NCBI GenBank assembly: GCA_025765615.1
Contig: JAIVFJ010000010.1
Coordinates: 62,001 to 126,000, forward strand
DNA length: 64,000 nucleotides
Reading direction: 5' to 3'
From: Zopfochytrium polystomum
Taxonomy: Eukaryota > Chytridiomycota > Chytridiomycetes > Chytridiales > Chytridiaceae
The notes under the pieces were generated by a model, which did not search any database, was not told where the DNA came from, and saw nothing but the letters and a program-made list of their open reading frames with translations. Position 1 is the stretch's first letter, and the number at the start of each line of letters is the position of its first letter. Both the position numbers and the translations under genes were made by a program. Shown piece after piece: positions 42,027-53,111 of the stretch.

Positions 42027-43837
42027 ATGACCCACTCGCCCTCCTCCATCAACTCAAATATCACCGCCAACGCCGGCGATGGCGGCGGCTGGGTCGACTC
42101 GGCGTCAGAGTCCTCCAACGTTGGCCCCTATGACGCTTCTCGCCTGCCACCGCAACAACTGCAGCTGCAGCAGCAGCAGCACCAGAAGCAGCCACACCCT
42201 CTTTCCTCCGAGTACCTCCCCAACAAGCAGTCAATAGACCACACCGAAATCAGCATCCTTCCACCACCCATCCCAGAGGACCGGCCTGCGAACGGTGCCC
42301 ATGGTGCCGCCGCAGTCTCGTACGCCTTTGCGGACTCGACAACCTTGCAAAAGGGTGTCAAGTCGCCAAGAACAAACCTCGGCAACACAAAGGCGGTGAT
42401 GGCCATCCTATCAGAAATCTGGATCTTCAACCTGATCTTCATCCTCGGCGGTTGCTACCTGATGACTTTCTACCTCGGTAGCCTTCAAGGGTACGACGAC
42501 TACTCACTGTGGACTCTTTCGTGCTTCTGGAAGATCGGTGAGGCCATCTGCTTCTTAATTCTGAAGGCTCCAGCCGTTTTGTGGCCTTGGCGGACTACCC
42601 CCCCGCATTTACTGAACAAAATTTTTTTGAAACCCCGCCGACTCCGCAAAACAAAAACAAAACGAAAAAAAAATCCAATCTACCTTCTGCAGGCTGGCTA
42701 CTTCCTCTGCCATATTCTTTGGTCTGCTTCTTCGGCCTCGTACTCCCATTCCGAACAACCAAGTTTCTCGATTACGAAAGGGAAGGAATCAAAAAGCGGC
42801 GAGTGGACAACCTCTACATCCTTACTGTGACCAAGGGCGACAATCGGGACGCTGTCTACCGTGCGTGGAACGCCCACAAGCACCTCGAGCGCCTCCACCC
42901 TTGCATCCGTGTACACGTGCTCACCGATGAGCCGTACTTTTTTGAAAACATCAACTGCTACACATGCCCGAAATCATTCTCGACCGGTCACTCCAAGTAC
43001 AAAGCACGAGCGCTCGAGTGGTACCGCCAAACAATGCGGTACTCGGAGCACGACTGGGTGCTGCACCTCGACGAAGAGTCTGTCATCGACGACGAGTCGA
43101 TCAAGCGCTGCCTCGAGTTCATCTGGTACGAAAAGGACTTTCACTTTGGCCAGGGCGTCATCCTGTACAACCAGTACCGGTACTGGAGCAACTGGATCTA
43201 CACGGTGGCGGACGCGATCCGCGTCGGCGACGACGTGTCGCGCTTTGCCCTACAGTACACGTACTTCCACCGCCCAATCTTTGGCGCGCACGGGTCGTTC
43301 CTGCTGACGAACGGGCTCGTCGAGAACGCCGTGACGTGGGACCTCGGCTCGCTCACGGAGGACTACCAGTTTGCGATGAAGGCGTGGGACCGCGGGTTCC
43401 GGTGCGGCAAGGTATGCGGTATCATTCGGGAGCAGTCGCCGATGGACTTTATCGGGTTCATGAAGCAGCGCCGACGGTGGTACGTCGGCATCCGCAGGCT
43501 GCCACAGCTGCTGCCCAAGATCTGGGCCGGCTTCTGGTCGCTCGGCATCCTGTCGCTCTACTGCACCATTGCGGCCATTGTCGCTGGATTCATCATCCCG
43601 TCGCCTACGCCGCGCTGGTTTGGTTTCCTCAAGGACCTGTCGTACGTCACGTTCGTGTACCTCTACCTGATCGGCGTATTCATCCAGGACATTGACAAGG
43701 GCGTGAACCCGCTGCTCGCCTTCCTTCGCATTCCGCTGACGTTTGTCGTGCAGTACATCGCGGTCGTGATGGAGGGCTTGGCTGTCATGTACGGCATCAT
43801 ATTCCCTCCAAAGGACTTTGACGTCATTAAGAAGTGA
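42027..43837 (+). CDS. Glycosyltransferase family 2, Egghead/BRE-3-like membrane enzyme
   Basis: Two coding exons (42027-42537, 42693-43837) with an intron in phase 1 give 551 residues. The first 115 residues are low complexity (Ser/Pro/Gln). Then come two N-terminal membrane helices (IWIFNLIFILGGCYLMTFYL; LPYSLVCFFGLVLPF). The GT2 domain has IRVHVLTDEP, the metal-binding acidic motif VLHLDEESVIDD, FGQGVILYN, PIFGAHGSFLLTNG, the LTEDYQFAMKAW block with the catalytic Asp, and QRRRWYVGI, the QxxRW product-binding motif. Three or four C-terminal helices follow. This is the layout of Drosophila Egghead and nematode BRE-3, which add beta-1,4-mannose to glucosylceramide. A glycolipid or polysaccharide role at ER or Golgi is inferred; the acceptor is unknown. 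The start at 42027 is the first ATG after the leader intron. Confidence 0.87.
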
Positions 43838-44702
43838 GAAAGAAAAAAAAAAAATTATTCTCAGTTGGTAGAACATGGTCTGTGCATTCGATTGCATATC
43901 AGCCACCCCCTCTACCACATCTTTTTTTTTTATTTCCACCTATCCATTTGTTTCTGCTTCTTCTTCTGCTTCTTGGTATGAAAAGTGTGGCCGATACTTT
44001 AAGATTCGAGGTATTCTACGTGTCCTTCACCCATCCCCCTTCTTCTTCTTCCTACTTACTCACGGCAGCGGCGTTTATTTCCTGCCAAGCATTTTTTTTT
44101 TCTACATTTTCATCCCTTTCTAGTTGCCCAACATTCTTTCGTATCCACCGAATGCCATCCCCAAACATTCTTCCCGCGTCCCGCCAAGACGTGTTCTCTT
44201 TTTTATCCATAATCTCTACACCTTTTTATTCACTTAAAGAAAACATATCACTCTTCCTCAACCCGCCCACGCGCCTGTCAACCGGCCAAAAAAAAAGAAA
44301 AAGAAAAAAAAAACCGCGACGTCCCCAGCGCAAACATTTGAAAAGGCAAATCACAAACCCGCTGAACAGAACAGATAGCACTTCTCAGCACGTGCGGGCG
44401 TTTTGGTATCCATCCCATTCGTTCAAAACACACACACAAAAACAAAAATATACGTAAACGTTCGTTTCGAGCACTGCGACATCACCCCAAACAAGAAATG
44501 AAAACGAAAATGAAAGGAACGAATGAGGGAGGAGAAAAGAGCGAGGGGGGGGCGTGGGTAGGTGGGTTGAGGGGGTGTGTTTGGTAAGGAGAAAACAAAA
44601 TAGAACGAGTAAACAAAGACGCAATCGAACCACACACACGCCTGGTCCACACGAGGGTGGCCCCAACCCCCAACACCCACGTCCTCCGTCCCCTCCCCAC
44701 GC
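43838..44702. other. Convergent 3' region, no gene seen
   Basis: 3' flanks of the glycosyltransferase (+) and of the small minus-strand gene. T/C-rich and A-rich simple tracts explain the long open frames here. Confidence 0.55.
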
Positions 44703-45464
44703 TCAACCGGCGCGCCACAGGTCCGCCGCCTCGTCAGCGGCCCCTCCGGCGGCGGGGGTCCCCGCGCCCTTCTTGTTCTCCTCTAGCTTGGCGGCGAGCT
44801 TGCCCCCCGTTTTCTGGACGCCGCGTTTCTCGGCGGCCTTTTTTTTTTGTTTGGTTTTGTTTTGGTTGTTTGATGCGGAAGCAAGGGTGAGCATTCTGCA
44901 AACGTTCTACGAAAACAAGAAAAAAGATAAGGCCGAGCAGGTCCGGCTTTTGTTACCCCCATCCTCGCTTCGATGGCCGCGAGCCGGGCTTGCCGGTCGG
45001 CGTCGCCGGATGCGTCCTTGTGTTTCTTTTCAGTTGTGGCATTGAAATGATTTATATTTTTTCAGTTGGGGTAAGGAGGGGGGTTCAAAAGGGTACAAGG
45101 GATGAAAGTTTAGTTTGGTGGTGAGTATTATTGATGGGTGGAGAAGGGGGGGGGGGGGGGGCCGCTCGTTCCGGAAAGGCTGCCCACGATTAATTGCGGG
45201 AGTGGGGCCTCCTCGACCGAAAGCCGATCAAAAGGTTACACCCCGACTCCGGTCCGCACCCGCCCTTCCGCCCGCCCTTCCCCCCTGTTGCCCCGCTCAA
45301 TGTATCACCTGCGAGCTCGACGACGAAGCGGATTTCGCCGACGAGGGCTGAGGCTGCGAAGACGAGCGCGGGGGCACGCCCTTTGGCGGTGCGGCCGGCG
45401 ACGACGATGCACCGCCACCGCTCGACGAGCCCAGGACTTGGCCTTTGCTTTGCTCCTGACCCAT
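44703..45464 (-). CDS. Small, probably N-myristoylated protein (SVIP-like, tentative)
   Basis: Three exons (45464-45309, 45025-44957, 44837-44703), all phase 0, give 119 residues. The start MGQEQSKGQ has Gly2 and a Ser at position 6, a good N-myristoylation signal. A Ser-rich disordered stretch follows, then a charged helix that becomes continuous on splicing: RQARLAAIE, ARMG, AAEKRGVQKTGGKL and AAKLEENKKGAG. The Ala/Arg/Glu helix with an RG turn recalls small p97-interacting (SVIP) proteins, which are also short and acylated, but I cannot confirm this by eye. The second acceptor is preceded by a poly(A) stretch; an alternative acceptor at 44900 (TCGTAG) would add about 21 residues in the same frame. 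Confidence 0.55.
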
Positions 45465-45733
45465 GCGCTGAGGACGATCGGGGCGATCGGGGGAGAAAAA
45501 AGGTAGGTTGCCGGCGGGGGTATGCGAAACGGCGGGGTTAGGCCTCTCTTTCGTTCCCTCGAAACCGATGGGCGAGTATCCTGTGGATCGCGGAGGCCCG
45601 ATGGACTGCTGCAAGTGGTGGTGTGTGGATTGATACTTCTCTGGAGCAACGCAGGCTGTGGATATTTACAAATTTTTTTTTGTTGGTTTGTTTTTTCTTT
45701 TGTTTCGGCCACACCATGACCACCGAAACGGCA
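45465..45733. other. Spacer between the small gene and the dioxygenase gene
   Basis: 269 bp between two minus-strand genes. It contains a T-rich tract (45669-45700) and no coding signal. Confidence 0.5.
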
Positions 45734-47017
45734 TCAGTACGTCGCCTTCAAGCGCATGAGCAGGTGATCAAGGGCTCTGATGGGCTCGTACTTTTTGCCG
45801 TCGCCCACGCCAGGAAGCCCTTCGATCATCGCGTCCATATTGGGGCTGCAGAAGAATGGGATGCTAAAACGCTCGGGGTGCATGGCGGCGGCGCCGTCGT
45901 CGTTCTCCCCAGGAATTGGTGGAGGTGCCACAACGCGGTGAAGTGTTGACCGGATGACTTTGGGGGTTGGGTTGAAGGGAGATGGCGCGGAAACAGACGG
46001 ACGACGCGGTCGTTTAGAAAGCAGGGGGGTGGGGGGGCGGCCTAAAAACGCCCTTACCATCGTTTGACCAGCGCTGGAGAAGGTCCCCTGCGTTCACAAC
46101 GATGGTTCCTGGGATGGGCGTCGCGTCGATCCACTGGTTATCCTTGCCTAGGACCTGGAGCCCACCGCGGTCGTCCTGGAACAGCAGCGTGATCGTACCG
46201 TAGTCGGAGTGGGCACCGGCACGCGTCCGCTCATCGCGGTCAATGGCCGAGACGGGCGCCGGAGGGTAGCGCAGGAGCCTGAGGTTGTGATCGCGCGCGT
46301 CGATGTAACGGTCGAAGAACGTTTCGGGCAGGCTCAATCCAACCGCGATGGCTCTCATTACTTGAAAGTGGAGTTGGTGAGCCGTCTGGCAGTTTCAGTA
46401 AAACCGTCAGAGCAATAAATGAAGGGGAATGTTGGTTCTCGTCAGCTTACGTCGAACATTTGCAGCATTGTTTCCTTGAACCCCTTGACATCCTCAGGCC
46501 AGAGATTTGGATGGCTCCTGTCGTCTTCCTTCCCAATGTTGACGAATTCCTTCAAATCGGGTGCTTTCTCCCTCAGGCGCTGGACTTCGTCCTTATCGGT
46601 GGACTGCGAAAGGCGTTCTCCCCTGCTGTAGCCACGGTTGTCCTCTGCTGACTTCCACGCGATCTTGAGCTTCGCTTCGTCTGGCAGAGCAAAGAATGCT
46701 TTCGCCTTTTGTACGAACATACCCGATGATCGTTAGCTTTGCTGAACAACCATGAATTCAAGGAAAAAAGGGACCTTTGCAAACACTTCATTCAGCAGCG
46801 AGTCGGAGAGTCCGTGGTTTGAAATGTAGACGAAGCCAATGTTCTGAAACGCCGCCACGAGTGCATTCGCGGTCGCGAGGCGAGAGGCTGCTTGCGATTC
46901 AGAGAGAGGAGACGAGAGGAGGAAAGGGGCGAAGTCCACGACAGGTATGTCTCCCACGCCGCCGGCTGAATGTGGTGGCGGGGGAGTGGGAGGAGAGGTA
47001 TCAGCAGGAAGGGTCAT
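45734..47017 (-). CDS. 2-oxoglutarate/Fe(II)-dependent dioxygenase, isopenicillin-N-synthase-like family
   Basis: Four exons (47017-46775, 46705-46451, 46385-46058, 45957-45734) with agreeing phases give 349 residues. The N-terminal part has IPVVDFAPFL and NIGFVYISNHG, the entry motifs of the DIOX_N domain, then FFALPDEAKLKI and YSRGERL. The double-stranded beta-helix carries the iron ligands His225 and Asp227 in GAHSDYGTITLL and His282 in STLHRV, and the 2-oxoglutarate salt-bridge Arg305 with Ser307 in RFSIPFF. GDLLQRWSND sits between them as in the family. Length is typical (320-360). Fungal and plant relatives hydroxylate or oxidise small molecules; the substrate is unknown. ATG 47017 is chosen because the frame upstream overlaps the divergent TRAPPC11 promoter and codes for nothing recognisable. 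Confidence 0.9.
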
Positions 47018-47191
47018 CCGTTGTGAGCCCTCGAAATTTATCAATTTGCGCCACGCGCTCTCTCGGTCGGATCCCCTCGCCCCCCGGAGTGTGGAGTAGC
47101 AGGAGCGGCAGCAGCACCGCAGAAGCCCAGTGTCGCGTGCAAGCCCTTCCTCGATCACCAGTCCAGTGAACGCGCATTGCATTGGAGCGCA
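47018..47191. promoter_or_regulatory. Bidirectional promoter, dioxygenase (-) and TRAPPC11 (+)
   Basis: Only 174 bp separate the two start codons. No TATA box is seen in either direction. Confidence 0.6.
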
Positions 47192-50100
47192 ATGGAGTCG
47201 TACCCGCTCGAGTACGTTCTCCACCATGTACCTTTGATGGCCGTTTTGGGCCTCGCGCCGTTGCCATCCCCTTCCACTTCAGATCCGACGGCCGATCTTG
47301 GAGTACAGGGATCTTCAACCGGAGCACTCAGCACAGCTGCGATGAAAGCATCGTCCCGCGATGCAGTCCTCGCTGCAGGAAAGGCTTCCCTTCTGGCGGC
47401 GCTAATGGCCAAGAACAGTGTCAGCGTCTGGGATGCCGCGAGCGGGAAAGGGGTTGGGTTCTTTCACGTTGTTTCTCTAGATCGAGTAAGTCTAATGCCG
47501 CGGTTCGCTTTGATCGGCAACTTAATCTTCTACTCGTTGCGCAGACGCATCAGTTTCCTCCGCGAAAACCGGTCGTTCCCCCCGGCCAACAGGCTCGGCC
47601 CCACAACGCACTCGTCACTATCGCCTCTCAACCCCTCTTCTCCTCTGTTTCCTGATGGCATTATGTCGCCCAGCTGGGTGAAGCGGCACAGGGAGCAAGT
47701 TCCCTCGGCCGTAGTTTCTTTCTATTCGCTTTGGGACAAGTCCGCGGACGAGACGATCGTCGAACGGAGAGATCCCCTTATCGGCAGCGATGGAGTGACA
47801 GCAACGGAGCGCGAAAAAGATCAGCAATTATGCCAGGAAATCAATGAGCGGAGGTACGTTCGCTAAGCCCGGTTTTTACGACCCGATCTTGCTTGGCTGA
47901 ATTTGCGGCAGACGGAATGTTCAAGATCGAGGAATCAAGTTCGCGGTGGTGCTGTTGCTGAAGGGAAACTCGATGGGTTCGTTGGCACTGGTGGATTCGT
48001 GTGAACCGCTTACATTTTTCGTTGCAGAAACTCAACACTTGGACGAACGCGTTGCGTTCATTCGCCGCACTTGCTCTTTGGACACGAAGAATTCACTCTT
48101 CGTCCTGCCCCTCATCACCGGCGCTGCGAATGAGGTCACGGATTTCATAAACGGGTAAGTTCGTTCATGCGGTAGCTTCCACTGATGAATTAAAATGTTG
48201 CTGAAGGTTGCAGAAGCACCTTTATGAAAACGCAGTCGCCTATTATCGGGAACACGGGAAGCGAATTAAGAAAAAAAAGTCAAAGCTTCCAGTCATGCCC
48301 CTGCGACCGACGACAGTGTCCAATCTCCCACTTTCACTTACGGCTCAGCACTCGACTGCACCATCTTCATCGACTTCGCCGACTGCAAAACCTCTGCATC
48401 CGATCGGCTGGAGTGTACGCTATGAGTACAAAATGGGCGTGTTTGCGGAGTTCCGTCAGGATTTAGACAATGCGGAACGCCACTACGAAGGGGCTTACCA
48501 AAGTTTAGTGGACATGTTCCACAGCTCCATCGGAAATTTGTTTGCTCCCGGTGGCGGTGGAGGGGGCAACGGCGAAGTCCTCCAACCATTCAGTTCGAGA
48601 TGGAATGAGGCTAGAACACTTGCGGACTGCATTAGTCTGAAGGTTCTCTTCATTCCAAGATACCAACGGTCATCTACTCGAAGGCTGATCACTTTTTTTC
48701 TCCTAGATTTGCAAATTGTCGTTGTATACAGACGCTCCAGTGGCTGCCTTGCAACAGCTTTACAAGCATATAAGCAATTTCAAGAGTGTACCTGAGCATG
48801 TTGCGATAGGCAGCGAAAGTATGAGCCTTTTGGTCCCCGGCGTTCGACCTCTTGCAGCTTCTGTCGGGGGAGGGTCGTTTGAGTATTGGTCCTGGGTTGC
48901 AAAACAGTGAGTAACTTTCTCGACTTATGACTTGCTGAACGAATGGTCCAATCCTCAAAGGTTCCGTGTGTTCGGTGAACTTGTTCAAATCGCGACCGCG
49001 AAAATTGGTCTTAAAGTGCCTTACCCTCCTCCCGGTACACTGCAGCCAGCGACCTCCCCGACTCCGCATGCCCCTGGCGTGCCTCCATTGTCGCAAATTC
49101 CAAACATCACCAGCAACGGATTCCCAGCTGGGGATTCCGCTTCGTCATTGTTTGGAGCGTTCGGAACGTCGAATCCCTGGTCCGTAGTTCAGCATGCGGG
49201 CTTTTACTACTACATGGCCGCTTGCTGTACGGAAGAGAGGTGGCACCGATTCAAGATAGCTGACAAAGTGCGTAGGCTTCGCTCTGGGTGCATTTCAGTG
49301 CTGACGCTTCCCTTCCAGGAGGACGATTCCCCAATTCAGCCAATCGCACCAGCTGCTGGTTCGATGAATTCGCGATCTCCACCTTCCGTCTCTCCTCTAG
49401 GTTAGTTGGAGATGCAGCAAAAACTGCAGCTAAGCTTCTATTTTAATGATTTGATTTCCCAGCCTCTCTCAGCAAAATCTCTAGCACTACTCCGCTCCAT
49501 CAACAACACTTGAAGTCTTCATTGTCCGCTGAGCGCCAAATCGATCACGGAACTATGATCATAGAGCTATTAACAAAAGCTTACGAGCAATTTAAAGCCC
49601 ACAAGTCCGGTCGAATGACTCTTTTCCTCGCTTCCGATATTGCCAGGATGTATGAAACATCCGGAAAGCAAGAAATGGCGCTAAAATTTTTTGAGCGCAT
49701 TGGCAAAACATACCGGAAAGAAAACTGGCCGGCTATTCTGCACTCAATTCTCAGCTCAATTGTTCGATGCGCAGAAGTTCTTGGTCGGAAGGCAACCGCT
49801 GTCGAGAGCCTGTTTGAGCTACTGAGCGAGCGTATAACGCCTCAGCGCGAGGATCGCGAGGCGCTCTGGGACAAACTTCTTGGCCTACTAAGTCAGGCAC
49901 CATCACCGCCGCCAAGCGGGCGAGGATGGAAGGTCACGATTGATGCGGACTCGGTCAACTCAATTCTGGAAGTTGGCGTTCAGTTCCGCAAGCCGAATGC
50001 GTTCGTTAGGTCTCCCGCCGGATTCCAAGTCACCATCTCGGCGACATCTAGTCAAACTCCCGTCCGCGCTTTCCGCCTCTCAAAGGTCCGTGTCGGGTTC

Positions 50101-52309
50101 TCAAATCCAAGATTGGACCAGGTTTGGTTGGATGCCGGTGAGACTGCCTGGACTGAGGCGCTCGAGTCCGGAAAAGTGGTTTCAAGTGCGAATAAATTGG
50201 TTCAATGGATCGACTGCTCCGGAACTCGCCGGGAGGTTGATCCTGACAACTCCGAAACGACGGTTGCGGCCGGTGTAGCATCTCCTACAAGCGGCCGGCG
50301 AATGGTGCATGTTGCTGATGCTGACTTATCGCTGCTCCCTGGCGTGAAAAAGGTTTTTGAAGGCTCCATTGTCCCACTGGAAAGCGAGGATCTCAAGATA
50401 GCGCTGGTATCACTCATTCTTGAGACTGGATCTGGGACATTATGGATGGATTATCGAGTAGGAGATCGACGCGAAGATACGTCAAAACGGCGAAGATGGC
50501 TCGGCGTTCAAGGTGACCGGTTTTTCTGGTGTTGCATCCTTTTTTTTTTTTTTGACCGAAACATATGTAGACCACAAACCAAAGTTCGTCATCCTTGACG
50601 GCTACGGTGAGCAGTCAACTGTGCGAGTTATCCGTCGGCAGCCAAATGTCAGCATTTCCTTTTACCACGCCCCGCCCGGCTTTTTGGATGAAGTCTACAA
50701 TGTTTCCCTGCATGTTGCAAACGAAGAGGATGAGAGCGTCCATGGAATGGTTGACGTTGAGTTTCGAAGCACAATGACAGACGGATCAGGTAAGTTTTTT
50801 TTTTTTTTTTTTTTTTTAAAAAAAAAAGCACAACCTTGGTATTAAAAACCCTTCCAACTTTAGACCCAACCAGCCATTTAACCCGCGACCGCAGCACTCT
50901 ATCCGATTCAGACAAACCAGACATTGCCTCAGCTGGCGAACCAACCGCCCCAATCTCAATAGATCTTGGAACTATTGCCGCTAAGTCAAGCGCGACGATC
51001 CCACTCTTCCTTCGAGCGATTCGTGTTGCTGGTGAACGTGTCATGTACGTCTCATTTGCTTACCGGGTCCTACATGCGCGTGCCTCGTCAGAAGATGACG
51101 CACCAGCAGCGAATTTGCCATCCCATTCCTCTGAGACGGCCGAATCCTCGGAAATTCCGCCGGAGATGCAGTACCCGTTCCGAAAGTCCGAGACATTGCG
51201 CATTGCATTTCAGCGCGCTTTTGAGGGAAAGTTTGAGACTACGTTTCGGGCCGGATCTGGAGATGCAGCAGCTGGTTGGGGCGGTGCAGATGTGGTCGAC
51301 ACAGAAAAAAATACGATTTTGCCATCACCCGGAGAGGCGGGCCTGCTGTCGGAGCCGCTGTACGGGATTTCCCTGGTGCGACGGGAGGGCTGGATGCTTG
51401 GAGTATCAGTTCGGTCCATGGGACCCTGGGATGTAGAGGTCAAGGGCGTTGATCTAAACATCGGCAGCGAATTGCCGAAAGGAGTCAGCTTGTCTGTGAA
51501 ACGAGTTTTCGCGAATCCGGAACCCAGCGAGGGAGTAGCAGGTTTGAAAATCAAAATTGAATGGGCTGCCTCTAACAGCCTTTTATTACTTTTGAAAAGT
51601 TTGGAAGTCCGGGCAGAATGTTCATTTCATGTACAGCCTGAACTTAGTCTGCGACGTCCAAGCGGCCACAAACGCTATTTCTGCAGGATCGATGTGGCTC
51701 ATTTGGCGAAGGTTTACATGACACACTGGTCAAGCATGGACAATCTGAATTGAACCCTTATGTTTAACAGAAAGTCGGAAAGCAACACTGACTCCTCGTC
51801 ATGGGTGCGAAGTTTCATAAAATTGCCTCAGCTTGATCTTACAAATAAGGGAGTTTGGGCGTTTGCAAGTGAGATGATTGTGAAGAGGCTGCAATTTTGT
51901 TGGACTAACGGAAAGCCGATTAACGACAGAGCTACCCGGAGAACCTGAAGTCGGCAAACTCTTCACTCTCCGCTTTACCGTGCAGAACGCGACACTTGGG
52001 CTAGTTGAACTGGCCGCTTCCGTGGAGCCATCAGACGGATTTGTTTTCGCTGGATACAAGCAGAGCGGATTCCGCCTCCTTCCTCTGTCATCGCATACGC
52101 TGACCTTCAACTGCCTCCCGCTTATAGCGGGGCGATGCCCACTTCCTCGCCTCAAGATTGTCAAAAAGATACCCGGAGGGACGGCTGCGACGCCGCAGTC
52201 GCAGGACGGCAAAGGAGGGGATGAAGAGTTTGTCCCCATTTACGCGAAAGGGGGATGTGGAAAAGACGGGGAAATGTTGGTGTTCGTGAAACCGAACGTT
52301 CAGTTCTAG
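47192..52309 (+). CDS. TRAPPC11: TRAPP complex subunit 11 (foie-gras/gryzun), one-base frameshift in exon 2 as sequenced
   Basis: Twelve exons (47192-47485, 47545-47853, 47912-48154, 48207-48642, 48707-48906, 48961-49267, 49319-49400, 49463-50512, 50571-50789, 50864-51711, 51832-51868, 51930-52309); about 1,467 residues. The start MESYPLEYVLHHVPLMAVLGL is the family's N-terminus. WVKRHREQVPSAVV, the foie-gras domain (ISLKICKLSLYTDAPVAALQ, FEYWSWVAKQ, ASDIARMYETSGKQEMALKFF) and a gryzun-type beta-rich C-terminus (VGKLFTLRFTVQNATLG, FVFAGYKQSGFRLLPLSSHT) follow. TRAPP is a tethering complex and Rab exchange factor acting in ER-Golgi traffic. Exon 2 begins in one frame (THQFPPRKPVVPPG) and ends in the next (PDGIMSPSWVKRH) with no splice pair between. 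One surplus base near 47600-47650 accounts for both the frame and the next splice phase. An in-frame intron at 47977-48027 is possible. Confidence 0.88.
50797..50827. repeat. T-run followed by A-run inside a TRAPPC11 intron
   Basis: About 20 T followed directly by about 10 A within intron 50790-50863, able to fold on itself. It leaves little room for normal branch-point sequence, which must lie after it (near 50830-50855). Confidence 0.85.
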
Positions 52310-53111
52310 AGAGTCATGGGTGGAAGAAAAAGATTTTTTGACACTTGTTCACTCCCAGAAGCCATATTCACCTTCCTTTTTCCTTTTTCGAGGACTAACA
52401 TAACTTCATCTTCGCCCTCCTCGGCAACTTGCTTGCACCGCCTTCCAAAGGATCTAGCGCAACGAGGTTGTGATGCCTGGGCGAAAGTATTTCAAACTCC
52501 GCTCAACCTGACCCCCCTTGCATTCAAAAAACAAACAATCAAGGATCGGAGTTTGGACTAATCGTTTTGCAAAAAAAAGAAAAAAAAAACAAAAAAAGCA
52601 AAAAGAAATAATATCAAAAGGCCCAAAAACACGAACGAGCGCGCGCTGTTGTTGTTGTTGTTGTCATTGCAGTCATCGCAGCCATTGCCCCGCTCCCCCC
52701 CGCCCTCCCCGCCCCGGCCTCGGCAACACTCTTACTCCCTCCCTCCCTCACAAAGCCCTATTCCAACTCGGACATCCCACCCACTCCTCCCTCTTCTTGC
52801 TTCATCGTATAGTCTCTTGCCACTGGGACCATCTCGCTCGTTCGCGCCTACTCCTGCCCCTAATCCTTGCAGCTCATACACATCCGACCCCATCGCATAT
52901 TTAAACGAACCTTGAAGACCACCCGTTCCTCGCAATCGACACAGTCTCACTCGTTTGCGCCCAAAGTCACTGCACGCCTCATCGTGTGAAGCGAACCTTC
53001 GGTTTTGCACACACTCCTTGCACACCCCCATCACCATCCCGTTCCAATCCTCGTCATCCAAAGATAAAAAGAAAACAAGATCTCGAGCGCAGCAAGTAAA
53101 GCCCCTCAGCC
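52310..53111. other. 3' flank of TRAPPC11 and 5' leader of the SWIRM gene
   Basis: No gene is seen. The right half is C/T-rich then C/A-rich and free of ATG-initiated frames of note, consistent with a long 5' UTR. GTTGTTGTTGTTGTTG lies at 52646-52663. Confidence 0.5.
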
